64,000 nt of DNA from Micropruina glycogenica (GCF_900289045.1 NZ_LT985188.1:1302001-1366000); one strand, 5' to 3'; shown: positions 8,032 through 17,286, counted from the stretch's first letter. Notes: a model not told the origin generated them from the sequence alone. Translations and numbers: made by a program.

Positions 8032-9083
8032 GCGCGCTCCTTGAGGTTGGGTCGGGTGATCAGCCAGATCAGGTACGGCGCGCCGACGATGGCGGTGACC
8101 ACCCCGACCGGTATCTCGGTGCCCAGCGCGGCCCGTGCCATCACGTCGGCCAGCGTCACCAACGCGGCCCCCACCAGGGCCGATGCAATCAGCGGTGGAC
8201 GGGCGGTGCGCGCGAGTCGGCGTGCCACCTGCGGCGCGACGAAGGCCACGAACTCCACCGGCCCGGCCGCCGAGACCGCGGCGCTGGTCAGGACCACGGC
8301 AGCCACGATCACCAGCGTCCGATGCCGCTGCACCGCAACGCCGAGGCCGGTTGAGAACTCGTCACCGAGCTGGTTGATCTCGAGCGGTGCCGACTGGGTG
8401 AGCGCGAACGGCAGCACGATGGCCAGCACCACGGCCAACGGCCAGACGCTGGCCCACGACACCCCCGACAGGCTGCCGACCAGCCATTGGGTGGCGGCGG
8501 TGGCCTGGGTGATCTGAGCGCGCACCAGCAGGTAGTTGGTCAGGCCGCTGAGAATGGCGGTGACGCCGATGCCGATGAGGATCAGCCGAAAGCTGTCGAC
8601 ACCCTGCCGCCACGACAATCCGTACACGACGGCCGCCGCCAGCAGGCCGCCGACGGTGGCGACCACGGGTATGCCAAACCCGAGCAGCGATGCGCCCACC
8701 GAATAGCCGCCGCCGCCGATCACGATGGCCGTTACGGCGCCCGCCGATGCCCCCGAGGTGACGCCCAGAATGTCTGGCGTGGCCAGCGGGTTGCGCGAGA
8801 AGGTCTGGGTGAGGGCTCCGGCCAGGCCGAGGCAGAGCCCCACTCCGATGCCGGCAGCCACCCTGGGCAACCGCAGCTCGAAGACGATGAACTGATACGT
8901 GCGACTGCCGGCACCGAGCAGGGTCGTCCAGACGTCGGCGACCCCCATGCGCGACGAGCCGGCCACGATGCCGAAGGTGAGGGCGGCCAGCACCGCGGCC
9001 AGGCAGGCCAGGGTGATCCACAACACCCGCGCCCGCCACGGTAGCGCGATGACGCGCAGGTCGACGCCGCGCCGGCCGCTCAC
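8028..9083 (-). CDS. FecCD-family siderophore permease, second subunit
   Basis: A 351-residue polytopic FecCD permease, with about ten hydrophobic segments. It carries RNPLATPDILGVTSGASAGAV, the family's most conserved loop, and PVEFVAFVAPQVARRL. It forms a heterodimer channel with the upstream permease. I place the start at GTG 9083 because it overlaps the upstream TGA as GTGA; longer readings run far back over the upstream permease gene in another frame. Downstream it overlaps the ATPase start by four bases. Confidence 0.88.
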   Translation of the reverse strand: MSGRRGVDLRVIALPWRARVLWITLACLAAVLAALTFGIVAGSSRMGVADVWTTLLGAGSRTYQFIVFELRLPRVAAGIGVGLCLGLAGALTQTFSRNPLATPDILGVTSGASAGAVTAIVIGGGGYSVGASLLGFGIPVVATVGGLLAAAVVYGLSWRQGVDSFRLILIGIGVTAILSGLTNYLLVRAQITQATAATQWLVGSLSGVSWASVWPLAVVLAIVLPFALTQSAPLEINQLGDEFSTGLGVAVQRHRTLVIVAAVVLTSAAVSAAGPVEFVAFVAPQVARRLARTARPPLIASALVGAALVTLADVMARAALGTEIPVGVVTAIVGAPYLIWLITRPNLKERA

Positions 9084-10096
9084 AGCGCCGCCAACTTCGT
9101 TCGTCGGACGATCACCACGAACGCCACCCCGCCCAGCGTGGCGAGCACCACCCCGACGGGCACCTCGGCCTGGCCGCCGATCACCCGTCCGACCACGTCG
9201 CAGGCCAACAGCGTGATGGCGCCCACCAGGCCTGAGGCCGGCAGCAGCCGACAGTGGTTGCCACCCACCAGGGCGCGGCCGATGTGGGGGGCGGTGAGGC
9301 CGATGAAGCCGATCGGCCCCGCCAGCGCCACCGCGCTGGCCGTAGTCAGCGTGATGGCGCCCAAGCCGACCAGCCGGGCCCGCCACAGCGTTTCGCCCAG
9401 CCCCTGGGCCAGCTCGGTGCCCAAGGTCAGACTGTTGAGCGAACGGACGTTCAGCAGGGCCAGTACCAGGCCGACCGCGGCGACCACGAGAGCCGGCGGC
9501 AGTCCGTCCAGCCCGCGACCCGACAGCGAGCCCACCACCCACACCCGGTAGGCCTCGAGTGAGGCGGCGTTGGTGAGCACCAGAAACGAGATCACCGCGC
9601 CCAGCAGGGCGCTGACCGCGGTGCCGGCAATGGCCAGCGGCACCGGGTTGGCCAGGTCGCGGCTCAAGGTGGCGATGGCGAACACCAGCACGCTGGCCAC
9701 CAGGGCGCCGAGCATGGCCAGAAACAGCGACGCGGTCATCGAGTTGTGGCCCAGCACGAACGCGCCCAGCACCACGGCGAGGCTGGCACCCGCCGAGACG
9801 CCGAACAGGCCGGGATCGGCCAGCGGGTTGCCGGTCTGGCCCTGCATCACCACGCCCGCCACGCCGAGGCAGAAGCCGACCACGATGCCCAGCAGGGTGC
9901 GCGGCACACGCGACCCCCACACCACGGAATCGACGTCCGAGGCCGGGTCGAGCAGGGCCTGCACCACCAGCGCGGGCGAGATCGGGTTGCTGCCCAGCGC
10001 CAGGCTGGCCATCAGCACCACAGCCAACCCCAGCGTCAGCGTGGCCGTCGCACTGAGCCGAATCGAGCGCACGGCAGCGAACGCCGGAGCAGACAT
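9080..10096 (-). CDS. FecCD-family siderophore permease, first subunit
   Basis: A 338-residue FecCD permease, first gene of the operon. It has the family loop GNPLADPGLFGVSAGASLAVV, GPIGFIGLTAPHIGRAL and ~9-10 membrane segments. With the next gene it forms the membrane channel for ferri-siderophore. The ATG at 10096 sits inside a predicted iron box, so the transcript is probably leaderless or nearly so, and the repressor would cover the start site when iron is plentiful. Confidence 0.9.
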   Translation of the reverse strand: MSAPAFAAVRSIRLSATATLTLGLAVVLMASLALGSNPISPALVVQALLDPASDVDSVVWGSRVPRTLLGIVVGFCLGVAGVVMQGQTGNPLADPGLFGVSAGASLAVVLGAFVLGHNSMTASLFLAMLGALVASVLVFAIATLSRDLANPVPLAIAGTAVSALLGAVISFLVLTNAASLEAYRVWVVGSLSGRGLDGLPPALVVAAVGLVLALLNVRSLNSLTLGTELAQGLGETLWRARLVGLGAITLTTASAVALAGPIGFIGLTAPHIGRALVGGNHCRLLPASGLVGAITLLACDVVGRVIGGQAEVPVGVVLATLGGVAFVVIVRRTKLAAL

Positions 10097-10114
10097 GTGG
10101 TGAGGCTAACCTAA
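10096..10114 (-). promoter_or_regulatory. DtxR/IdeR-type iron box at the operon start
   Basis: The minus strand reads TTAGGTTAGCCTCACCACA. The left half matches the DtxR/IdeR consensus TTAGGTTAGSCTAACCTAA nearly perfectly; the right half is weaker (CACCACA for AACCTAA). It touches the start codon of the first permease gene. This supports iron repression of the whole operon. Confidence 0.6.
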
Positions 10115-10268
10115 GTGCCGCCCGGGGCCGGCCACGTTCGCAGTCTGAGCCCGAGCTGCGACGCCCGCACCAAACCGCCGCGAGATTACGTCCGATGTGA
10201 AGGACGGTTCGCCCCGGACGCCTCACGCGGTGTTCAGATCGGCTGTAGATCCGCGGCGTCCGCACGAA

Positions 10269-11540
10269 TCAGCCGACCACCGTGCCCCGCTTGCCGATGG
10301 TGTACTCACGGGCCGAATCGCTCGACAGGCCCAGCAGCACCAGCACGCTGGCCGCCACGGGCAGCAGCCCGGCGTGCAGCATCACCGACGAGCCGGTGGC
10401 CAGGCGGGGCAGAATCACGCCGGCCACGCTGATCACGCTGTCGGCGCAGAGCAGCAGCCGCGCCCAGTTGCGGCGGGCCAGGGTGGCGCCGGCCAACAAC
10501 ACGTCGACCAGCCCCGACACCATCAGTGCGACGCCCACGAACACCACGAGGTCGTGACTCACCGGGCCCTGCTCGAGCTCGGCCGCACCGGGCAAGGTGC
10601 CGGCGGCGATCGCGAGGCCTGCGACCAGCAGCGAGCCGACTGCGCGCAGAGCCGTCATCGCCACCCCGAACGCGACCGAGACCGGCACGAGCCTGCGCCG
10701 CAGGCTCGGCGGTGGCTCGTCGACGGGAGCCACCGACACCGCGGTCAGGTCGATCACCGGCAGGTCGCCGTCGGTGACGATGCGGTCACCGCCCCCGTTG
10801 CGGGAGTGATAGCCGGTGGAGAAGTCGCGCAGCACCGTCACTGCCGTGCCGGGCACCGCACTGACACCGCCCACCACGTAGTCGCGCTCTTCGTCGACGT
10901 CGTCTTCGATCTTGTGGGTGATCTGAAAGGTGAACAGCGACAGCCCGACGCTGCGATCGAAGGTTCCGGCGGCCAGCCAGTCGACCGCGAACCCGCCGGG
11001 CAGCAACCAGCCGGGCGGGCAGCGCCAGAACCGCACATGGTGCCGCTTGGACGGGCTGCCGGCCACCTCTTGCTGATAGCAGAAGTCGTGGCGGCGTCCG
11101 AACAGCACCAGCGGGCTGACCGGCGCATTGGGGTAGCTGCGCCGGGCCAGCGTCGAGGCGACGATGCGCCAACTGGTGTACAGGGTCACCGGATCGGCCT
11201 TGGCCCAGCCGGCCGCGGTCATGGCCTCGTGCACCTGGTCGGCGGTGCCGCGCAGGGCCAGGTTCACCGGGTCGCCCAGCAGACCGTCGGCGGTGCGGGT
11301 TCGTCCGATGAAGTAGTCGGGCACGTAGATCGTGCTCAAGATTCGGTGCAGCCGCGGCAGCACCAGGTAGGCCACCAGCACCCAGAACACGAACACCAGC
11401 AGCATCGGCCAGCCGGGCTGAATGCCCTCGCGCAGCGTTTGATAGGCCAGCCACACTGACGCCACCCCGGCCAGCACGAAGAACGCCGTGTCGAGCGTCG
11501 CGACCCAGCGCGAGCGTCGGCGGGGTTCGAGGGCTTGCAC
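10269..11540 (-). CDS. LssY C-terminal-domain membrane protein
   Basis: A 423-residue membrane protein. Two membrane segments at residues ~18-62 are followed by a soluble LssY_C-like domain with LLGDPVNLALRGTADQVHEAM, AGWAKADPVT, APVSPLVLFGRRHDFCYQQE, RHHVRFWRCP and THKIEDDVDEERDYVV. Three or four more membrane segments lie at ~295-410. LssY_C domains are often attached to phosphatases in other bacteria; their own role is unknown. The gene is divergent from the helicase gene and unrelated to its neighbours. The 154 bases to the iron operon show nothing recognisable. Confidence 0.75.
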   Translation of the reverse strand: MQALEPRRRSRWVATLDTAFFVLAGVASVWLAYQTLREGIQPGWPMLLVFVFWVLVAYLVLPRLHRILSTIYVPDYFIGRTRTADGLLGDPVNLALRGTADQVHEAMTAAGWAKADPVTLYTSWRIVASTLARRSYPNAPVSPLVLFGRRHDFCYQQEVAGSPSKRHHVRFWRCPPGWLLPGGFAVDWLAAGTFDRSVGLSLFTFQITHKIEDDVDEERDYVVGGVSAVPGTAVTVLRDFSTGYHSRNGGGDRIVTDGDLPVIDLTAVSVAPVDEPPPSLRRRLVPVSVAFGVAMTALRAVGSLLVAGLAIAAGTLPGAAELEQGPVSHDLVVFVGVALMVSGLVDVLLAGATLARRNWARLLLCADSVISVAGVILPRLATGSSVMLHAGLLPVAASVLVLLGLSSDSAREYTIGKRGTVVG

Positions 11541-11717
11541 GAGTGGCCTTTCTCAGGGGTTCGTTCAGCCTAACCGCGGCCCCGGCACGAACAGGCGATC
11601 ACCCGCCGGTCGCCACGACAGCGGCCGGGCCGTCCCGGTCAATGCGCGCGGGGGTTGGTTGGGGCCCGAACTGCGACGGGTGGGGTGAATCGGGGCCCGT
11701 GCCACTACCGTCTGTAC

Positions 11718-13478
11718 GTGACCACAGAAGAACCCGCCTTCGCCGACCTGGGCCTCGACGAGCGGCTGCTCGAAACGTTGGCCGACATCGGTTACGAGAA
11801 CCCGTCGCCGATTCAGGCCGAGACCATTCCCGCGCTGCTCGCCGGACGTGACGTGGTCGGCCTGGCCCAGACCGGCACAGGCAAGACCGCCGCCTTCGCG
11901 CTGCCCATTCTGCAGCGTCTGGAAGGCGGGCAGAAGGCGCCGCAGGGGCTGGTGCTCGCCCCCACGCGAGAACTGGCCCTGCAGGTGTGCGAGGCGTTTC
12001 AGACCTACGCCTCGCGGCTGCCCGGCGTGCACGTGCTGCCGGTCTACGGCGGCCAGGGCTACGGGGTGCAACTCAGCGCCCTGGCCCGCGGCGTGCAGGT
12101 CGTGGTCGGCACGCCGGGCCGCATCATGGATCACCTCGAGAAGGGCACCCTCGACCTGTCGCACCTGCGTTTTCTGGTGCTCGACGAGGCCGACGAGATG
12201 CTCAACATGGGTTTCGCCGACGACGTCGAGACGATTCTGGCCGGCACGCCCGCCGACAAGCAGGTGGCGCTGTTCTCGGCCACCATGCCGCCGGCCATTC
12301 GCAAGCTGTCGAAGAAGTACTTGAGCGACCCCGTCGAGGTGATGGTCAAGGGCCGCACCGCGACTGCGGCCAACGTCAAACACCGCTACCTCGTGGTGCC
12401 CTACCCGCAGAAGGTGGACGCCCTCACCCGCATTCTCGAGACCGAGAACTTCGAGGGCATGATCGTGTTCGTTCGCACCAAGAACGAGACCGAGACGCTG
12501 GCCGAGAAGCTGCGCGCCCGCGGTTTCTCGGCGGCTGCGATCAACGGCGACGTGGTGCAGGCGCAGCGCGAGCGCACGATCAACCAACTCAAGTCGGGTG
12601 CGCTCGACATTCTGGTGGCCACCGACGTGGCCGCCCGGGGGCTCGACGTCGACCGCATCAGCCACGTGGTCAACTACGACCTGCCGCTCGACACCGAGTC
12701 GTACGTGCACCGAATCGGACGCACCGGCCGCGCCGGTCGCAGCGGCGAGGCCATCTCGTTCGTCACGCCGCGGGAACGCCGGCTGTTGTCGGCCATAGAG
12801 CGCGCCACCGGGCAGGCCCTCACCCAGACCCCGGTGCCCACCGCAGACGACGTGAACGCCACCCGGCTGAGCCGTTTCGACGAGGCGATCACCCAAGCGC
12901 TGGGTTCGGAGCGGCTGGAGTTCTTCAAGGCCGTGGTCGCACACTACGTGGACGAGTACGACGTGCCCGAACTCGACGTGGCGGCCGCCTTGGCGCTGGC
13001 CGCGCAGGGCGAAGAGCCGTTGCTGCTCGAACCCGACCCCGAGCCGAGGGAACGCGAGAGCCGTCCGCAGCGTGGTAACGACGACGCCCTTCGTCCAGAC
13101 CGACCCGAGCGACGCCAGCGGGGCGACTCTCCCCCACTGGCCACCTACCGCATCGCGGTCGGCAAGCGGCACCGCATCACACCGCGGCACATCGTGGGTG
13201 CCCTGGCCAACGAGGGCGGCCTGCGGCGTGAGGAATTCGGCCACATCGACATTCGTCTCGACCACACTCTCGTCGAACTGCCCGCCCACCTGCCGCAGCA
13301 CGCGTGGGACGCGCTGAAGTCCACCCGCATCTCGGGCACGTTGATCGAGCTCACGCCCGCGCGAGCCGAGAGCCTCGACCGAGACCGGCCGCGCCGCAAA
13401 CCCGCGGGCGGCGGCTACGGCAAGGGCTCCACGCACCAGCACCGGCAGGGGCACAAGGGCAAGCGCCGCACGTACTGA
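11718..13478 (+). CDS. deaD: DEAD-box ATP-dependent RNA helicase
   Basis: A 586-residue helicase. N-terminal Q motif (FADLGLDERLLETLADIGYENPSPIQ, split around residues 7-32), motif I AQTGTGKT, Ia PTRELALQ, II DEAD, III SAT, V ARGLD and VI HRIGRTGR are all present. After residue ~440 follow an acidic/basic linker and a DbpA-type RNA-binding domain (YRIAVGKRHRITPRHIVGALA, then IDIRLDHTLVELP). The Lys/Arg/Gly/His-rich tail would bind RNA. It likely remodels rRNA or mRNA, as CsdA/DeaD does at low temperature. I use GTG 11718, giving VTTEEPAFADL; upstream in-frame codons lack family sequence. Confidence 0.92.
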   Translation: MTTEEPAFADLGLDERLLETLADIGYENPSPIQAETIPALLAGRDVVGLAQTGTGKTAAFALPILQRLEGGQKAPQGLVLAPTRELALQVCEAFQTYASRLPGVHVLPVYGGQGYGVQLSALARGVQVVVGTPGRIMDHLEKGTLDLSHLRFLVLDEADEMLNMGFADDVETILAGTPADKQVALFSATMPPAIRKLSKKYLSDPVEVMVKGRTATAANVKHRYLVVPYPQKVDALTRILETENFEGMIVFVRTKNETETLAEKLRARGFSAAAINGDVVQAQRERTINQLKSGALDILVATDVAARGLDVDRISHVVNYDLPLDTESYVHRIGRTGRAGRSGEAISFVTPRERRLLSAIERATGQALTQTPVPTADDVNATRLSRFDEAITQALGSERLEFFKAVVAHYVDEYDVPELDVAAALALAAQGEEPLLLEPDPEPRERESRPQRGNDDALRPDRPERRQRGDSPPLATYRIAVGKRHRITPRHIVGALANEGGLRREEFGHIDIRLDHTLVELPAHLPQHAWDALKSTRISGTLIELTPARAESLDRDRPRRKPAGGGYGKGSTHQHRQGHKGKRRTY

Positions 13479-13507
13479 CCTCGGCTGGTCACCACGGCGT
13501 TCTTTCG

Positions 13508-13712
13508 TCATCCCGGCGCACGCCGGAATCTCATGCCCGGCCAAGCGCAGCCTGCCGACAAGTCACCATCGCATCGAGCGAACGGCATCGATTGAGATCC
13601 CGGCGTTCGCCGGGATGACAGGGTGCGGGCGGTCGTCATTCCGGCGCACGCCGGAATCTCATCGCACGTTGCTGTCGGTACAGAGTGAGATCCCGGCTTT
13701 CGCGGGGATGAC
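13508..13712. repeat. Four alternating GATCCCGGCG palindromes (BIME-like)
   Basis: Four copies lie in about 205 bases at 13508-13534, 13594-13619, 13635-13662 and 13687-13712. They alternate in orientation: GTCATCCCGG.., GAGATCCCGG.., GTCATTCCGG.., GAGATCCCGG... The second copy has perfect arms; the others carry one or two changes. They fill the space between the convergent helicase and hydrolase genes. The layout is that of a bacterial interspersed mosaic element. Confidence 0.85.
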
Positions 13713-13724
13713 GGTAAATGCGCG

Positions 13725-14726
13725 TCAGGGCTGCTCGGTGACCAGCGGGGGCACCAGCAGTCCCCCGGCCGACGGGTCGCCCACGCCCAGCCCGGCTTCG
13801 ACGATGACGACCACCTGCTCGGTGGTGCCGGCGTTGGTCGACCAGGGGTCGACGAAGTCGTGGGCCCACTTCAGAGCCGGGTCGATCTTGGCCTCGCCGT
13901 AGTAGTCGGACGATCCGGCAAACACGGTGCTGCCGAACGCTCGCGCGGCGTCTTGCCGAACGGCGATGTCGTTCGGGTTGGTGACCAACACCGCACGAGC
14001 CAGCCGGTGCCCGACCACCACGCTGCGATCGAACATGGCCTCGGACAGGTGCAGGTACGGCATCACCCCAGGCAGCGGAAAGCCCGGGTAGGCGTACGGG
14101 CTGTGGCCCAGATTCGCCTTCACCCGCGGATCCCACCACATGTAGAACCGCGGCACGATGCGCGGGTACTTCACGCACAACCGCACCGCCGGCATCGGAA
14201 ACCCCTTGGGCGCCACCAACGGCGCGGCGAGCACCACCCGGGTCACCTCAGCACGGGTGGCGGCCGCCCACGCCGCCAGCGTGCCGCCCGCGCTCAGCCC
14301 GAAAAGCCACACCTGGTCGCCCAAACCGGCGGCGATGTCGATGCAGGTGTTCACGTGGTCGACGAGCTCGTGCTGGGTCAGTTCGGCTAGCCCCCGGTTC
14401 AGCACGTCCGGCAAACCGTGCCGCGGCATGCGCGGCACCAGCACCCGATAGCCGAGCTCGCTCAGCTTCTCGCCCACCGCCGCGAACTGCGACGGCGCGT
14501 TGGTGAACCCGTGCCACATCACCAGCGTGATCGCTGCGTCCTCATCGGGCTCGAACAGCCGGGTGCTGGTGTCGTCGGGAATATCGGCGTCCAGGGCGAC
14601 CAACTGGTCGAACCGGTCGAGCGCGGCCTCGCGTCCAGTCGTCGGATCGCCGGCGGGACGGGGCGGGGCGGCGATGCTCAACCTGCGGCGGAACCAAGGT
14701 TCACGCGGTGTGGCCTGGGCGGTCAT
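13725..14726 (-). CDS. Alpha/beta-hydrolase
   Basis: A 333-residue serine hydrolase. It has VMWHGFTNAPSQF (oxyanion HG), VLVPRMPRHGLPDVL, the nucleophile elbow GLSAGG (residues ~142-147), and a late Asp/His region around VTNPNDIAV. The VLVPRMPRHG run resembles carboxylesterase/monoacylglycerol-lipase-like enzymes. No signal peptide, so cytoplasmic. The C-terminal acid and His are less clear than the nucleophile. The gene stands alone, divergent from the SHOCT gene. Confidence 0.8.
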   Translation of the reverse strand: MTAQATPREPWFRRRLSIAAPPRPAGDPTTGREAALDRFDQLVALDADIPDDTSTRLFEPDEDAAITLVMWHGFTNAPSQFAAVGEKLSELGYRVLVPRMPRHGLPDVLNRGLAELTQHELVDHVNTCIDIAAGLGDQVWLFGLSAGGTLAAWAAATRAEVTRVVLAAPLVAPKGFPMPAVRLCVKYPRIVPRFYMWWDPRVKANLGHSPYAYPGFPLPGVMPYLHLSEAMFDRSVVVGHRLARAVLVTNPNDIAVRQDAARAFGSTVFAGSSDYYGEAKIDPALKWAHDFVDPWSTNAGTTEQVVVIVEAGLGVGDPSAGGLLVPPLVTEQP

Positions 14727-14889
14727 GGCTGCGGGTCCGTCCGATCTACTCGCCTCGATGATCGCGACCCTAGAGGATCAGCGTCATGGGCGGGTCGTCC
14801 ACGCGTCCCCCGCAGCCAGCCCACAAGTCTGTTCACTGCGTGTCGAGCCCGAGCCGATACGCCTCCATCAAGAAAGGCCCCTGAAAGCA

Positions 14890-15276
14890 GTGCCCGAATT
14901 CTGGTCAAACCTCGGCAGCATCTTCTGGTACACGCTCACGATCATCGTCTTCGTGTCGTAGCTGATGGTGCTGTTCTCGATCGTCGGTGACATCTTCCGC
15001 GATCGCGAGATGTCCGGCGGTCTGCGTGCCGTGTGGATCGTCTGCCTGATCTTCTTCCCCTTCATCACCGCCCTGATCTACCTCATCGTGCGCGGTCGTG
15101 GCATGACTGAGCGTGCCGTCGCCCAGGCCGAACGCAACAAGGCGGCCGCCGACGACTACATTCGCTCGGTGGCCGGCAGCCCTGCCGACGAGATCGCGCG
15201 GGCGAAGGCCCTGCTGGACGCCGGCACCATCTCGCCTGCCGAGTACGAAGCGCTGAAGGCCAAGGCGCTGGCCTGA
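14890..15276 (+). pseudogene. Membrane protein with SHOCT tail, broken by an amber codon
   Basis: The frame reads VPEFWSNLGSIFWYTLTIIVFVS, then TAG (14959-14961), then LMVLFSIVGDIFRDREMSGG, a second membrane segment WIVCLIFFPFITALIYLIVRG and a SHOCT tail (EIARAKALLDAGTISPAEYEALKAKAL). Related actinobacterial proteins carry a Tyr before LMVLF in an unbroken helix, so a TAC/TAT to TAG change is the simplest explanation. Translation might restart at the ATG at 14965, which would lose the first half of the first helix. It could also be a base-call error. Frame is intact on both sides, so only this codon breaks the gene. Confidence 0.75.
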
Positions 15277-15340
15277 GCCACCCGATGCTGCACGGCCGCC
15301 GCTACTCACGTCGAGTCGCGGCGGCCGTTAACGTGTGACC

Positions 15341-16105
15341 ATGCGCGACGACCTGCACCACGTGGCCGAGCTGCCCGATCAGGTGCGGCGGGTGGTGTCG
15401 TTGGTGCCGTCCCTCACCGAGGCGATCGCGGCCACGCGTCCAGAACTGCTGGTGGGCGCAACCGACTGGTGCACCCACCCCGCCGACCTGGCTGTCACCC
15501 GGGTTCGCGGCACCAAGAATCCCGACCTGAACGCCATCGCCCAACTGGCACCAGACCTGGTCGTGGCGAACCATGAAGAGAACCGCAAGCTCGACGTGCA
15601 GCGGCTGCGCGACCGGGGCATCACGGTCTGGGTCACGCGCATCGACACCGTCGACGACGCGCTGACCAGCCTGCGCCGGCTGTTCACCGGCCCTCTCGCC
15701 ACGCCGTACGTGCCCTGGCTCGATGAGGCCGAGGGGGTGTGGTCGGCTCCGCCGCGCCTGCCCGCCCTGACCGTCGCACTGCCGATCTGGCGCCGGCCGT
15801 GGATGTGGGTCGGCCCTGACACTTATATCGATGACGTGCTGCGCCGCCTGGGGCTGCGCAACGTGGTCACCGCGCCGCGCTACCCGCATCTCGACCTCGC
15901 CGACGTCATGGGCCTGCGACCGGATCTGGTTCTGCTGCCCGACGAGCCGTACGCGTTCTCGTCCGAGGACGGCCCGGACGCGCTGGGCTCGACCCACTCG
16001 GTGCTGGTGCCCGGCCGGGCCCTGTCGTGGTACGGCCCGGCGATGGTCGGGGCCCGCGAAGATCTCGAGCGCCGCATCGCAGCGACGGGAGTCTGGGCCC
16101 GGTGA
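15341..16105 (+). CDS. Helical-backbone metal receptor (BtuF-like), no signal peptide
   Basis: A 254-residue BtuF/FecB-fold protein: RRVVSLVPSLTEAIAATRPELLVGATDWCTHP in pieces from residue ~15, then IAQLAPDLVVANHEENRK and MGLRPDLVLLPDEPYAFS. Such folds usually bind cobalamin or iron chelates outside the cell, but this one has no signal peptide and is probably cytoplasmic, as in many actinobacteria. A TAACGT -10-like box (15329-15334) lies six bases before ATG 15341, suggesting a leaderless transcript; GTG 15335 is the alternative. It overlaps the MFS gene (GTGA), so the two are coupled. Confidence 0.75.
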   Translation: MRDDLHHVAELPDQVRRVVSLVPSLTEAIAATRPELLVGATDWCTHPADLAVTRVRGTKNPDLNAIAQLAPDLVVANHEENRKLDVQRLRDRGITVWVTRIDTVDDALTSLRRLFTGPLATPYVPWLDEAEGVWSAPPRLPALTVALPIWRRPWMWVGPDTYIDDVLRRLGLRNVVTAPRYPHLDLADVMGLRPDLVLLPDEPYAFSSEDGPDALGSTHSVLVPGRALSWYGPAMVGAREDLERRIAATGVWAR

Positions 16106-17286
16106 GGTCGATGCTCGAGCGTCCGCTGATTCCTTTGGCGTCGCTGTTCTGGGGCCTGCAGTTCGCCTTTCTCAGCCCGTCGCTCGCGCTGATTCTGGTC
16201 AGCCTGTACGGTGCGACCCCGGCCGAGGTCGGCTGGGTGCTGGCCTGCTACAACGCCGCCGGGTTCGTGGTGTCGCTGCTGGTGCCGGCCTGGGCCGACC
16301 GACAGCGCCAGTACCTGTGGCCGCTGCTGGTGTGCTCGGTGTTGAACCTGGCCCTGACCGTGGCACTCACCCTCGCCACCAGCCTGCCGTGGGTGACCGT
16401 CGCGCTGGTCGTGTTCGGCGCACCCGCCGGTGTCGGCATGTCGCTGATCTTCGCGCACCTGGCGCACGGGGGCGCCGCCCCCGCCGACCTGATGAACAAT
16501 CGCGCGATCGTGTCGTTCGCCTGGGTGGCCGCGCCCCCGATCGCCACCGCCCTGATCGGCTGGTTCGGCCCTGAGTCGGTGCTGCTGGTGATCGCTGCGA
16601 TCGCGCTCGGCAACGTGGCGATCACGCTGGTGCTGCTGCGCCTGTCTCGCCGACAACCAACACACAGTCGCGACGAACGTCCGGCAGCGAAGGCCGCAGA
16701 AATGGGCCATACCCGAGTCGGCGTGGCCGTGATCGTGGTCGCCTTCGTGCTTGTACAGGCCACCAACGCGGCCAGCACGGCCGTGCTCACCCTGTACGTC
16801 AGCGTGGGCCTCGGCCTGCCGGTGCTCTGGGCGGGCCTGGCCCTGGCCATCGCCGCCGCCCTCGAGATTCCCGCCCTGATCGGTCTGGGACGGCTCACCG
16901 GACGGTTCCCGCTGGTGCGCTTGATGCTGTTCGGTTGCGTGTGCGGCATCGGCTACTACGTGGGCATGGCTCTGGTGCGCGAGCCGTGGGCGCTGCTGGC
17001 GTTGCAGGTGCTGAACGCGCTGTTCGTCGCGACCGTCTCGGGTGTCGGCATGACGCTGTTTCAGCAGATCATCGCCGGGCCCGGGTTTGCCACTGGGCTG
17101 TACACGATCACCCGGCGGGTGGGCAACATCGCCATCGGCCCGCTGATCGCCATCGCGAGCACCCCGGCGGGTTACCCGGGCATCTTCCTGGCCTGTGCGG
17201 TGCTCGCTCTGGTGGGCGGCGCCACCATCGGCGTGGTCGGCCGCCGGGCCGCCCGTAGAGCCGATGGGCTGGGCTCCGCGGACTGA
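16102..17286 (+). CDS. MFS transporter, sugar-efflux-like
   Basis: A 394-residue, 12-helix major-facilitator protein. It starts VRSMLERPLIPLASLFWGLQ; the N half ends near FGPESVLLVIAAIALG, a hydrophilic middle loop contains RRQPTHSRDERPAAK, and the C half ends WP-like FLACAVLALVGGATIGVVG. The pattern resembles SetA-type sugar efflux proteins. The GTG start overlaps the TGA of the metal-receptor-like gene. The substrate is unknown; coupling to a BtuF-like protein is unusual for an MFS pump. Confidence 0.75.
   Translation: MRSMLERPLIPLASLFWGLQFAFLSPSLALILVSLYGATPAEVGWVLACYNAAGFVVSLLVPAWADRQRQYLWPLLVCSVLNLALTVALTLATSLPWVTVALVVFGAPAGVGMSLIFAHLAHGGAAPADLMNNRAIVSFAWVAAPPIATALIGWFGPESVLLVIAAIALGNVAITLVLLRLSRRQPTHSRDERPAAKAAEMGHTRVGVAVIVVAFVLVQATNAASTAVLTLYVSVGLGLPVLWAGLALAIAAALEIPALIGLGRLTGRFPLVRLMLFGCVCGIGYYVGMALVREPWALLALQVLNALFVATVSGVGMTLFQQIIAGPGFATGLYTITRRVGNIAIGPLIAIASTPAGYPGIFLACAVLALVGGATIGVVGRRAARRADGLGSAD

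Noticed and set aside
11535-11580. An iron box before the LssY_C gene (GGTTAGGCTGAAC)
   Set aside because: Only one half resembles the consensus; the second half fails at several positions, and the gene has no iron link.
11565-13544. A 659-codon open frame antisense to the RNA helicase
   Set aside because: GC-rich shadow: every conserved helicase motif reads on the plus strand, and the antisense protein is Gly/Val/His/Arg-rich without domains.
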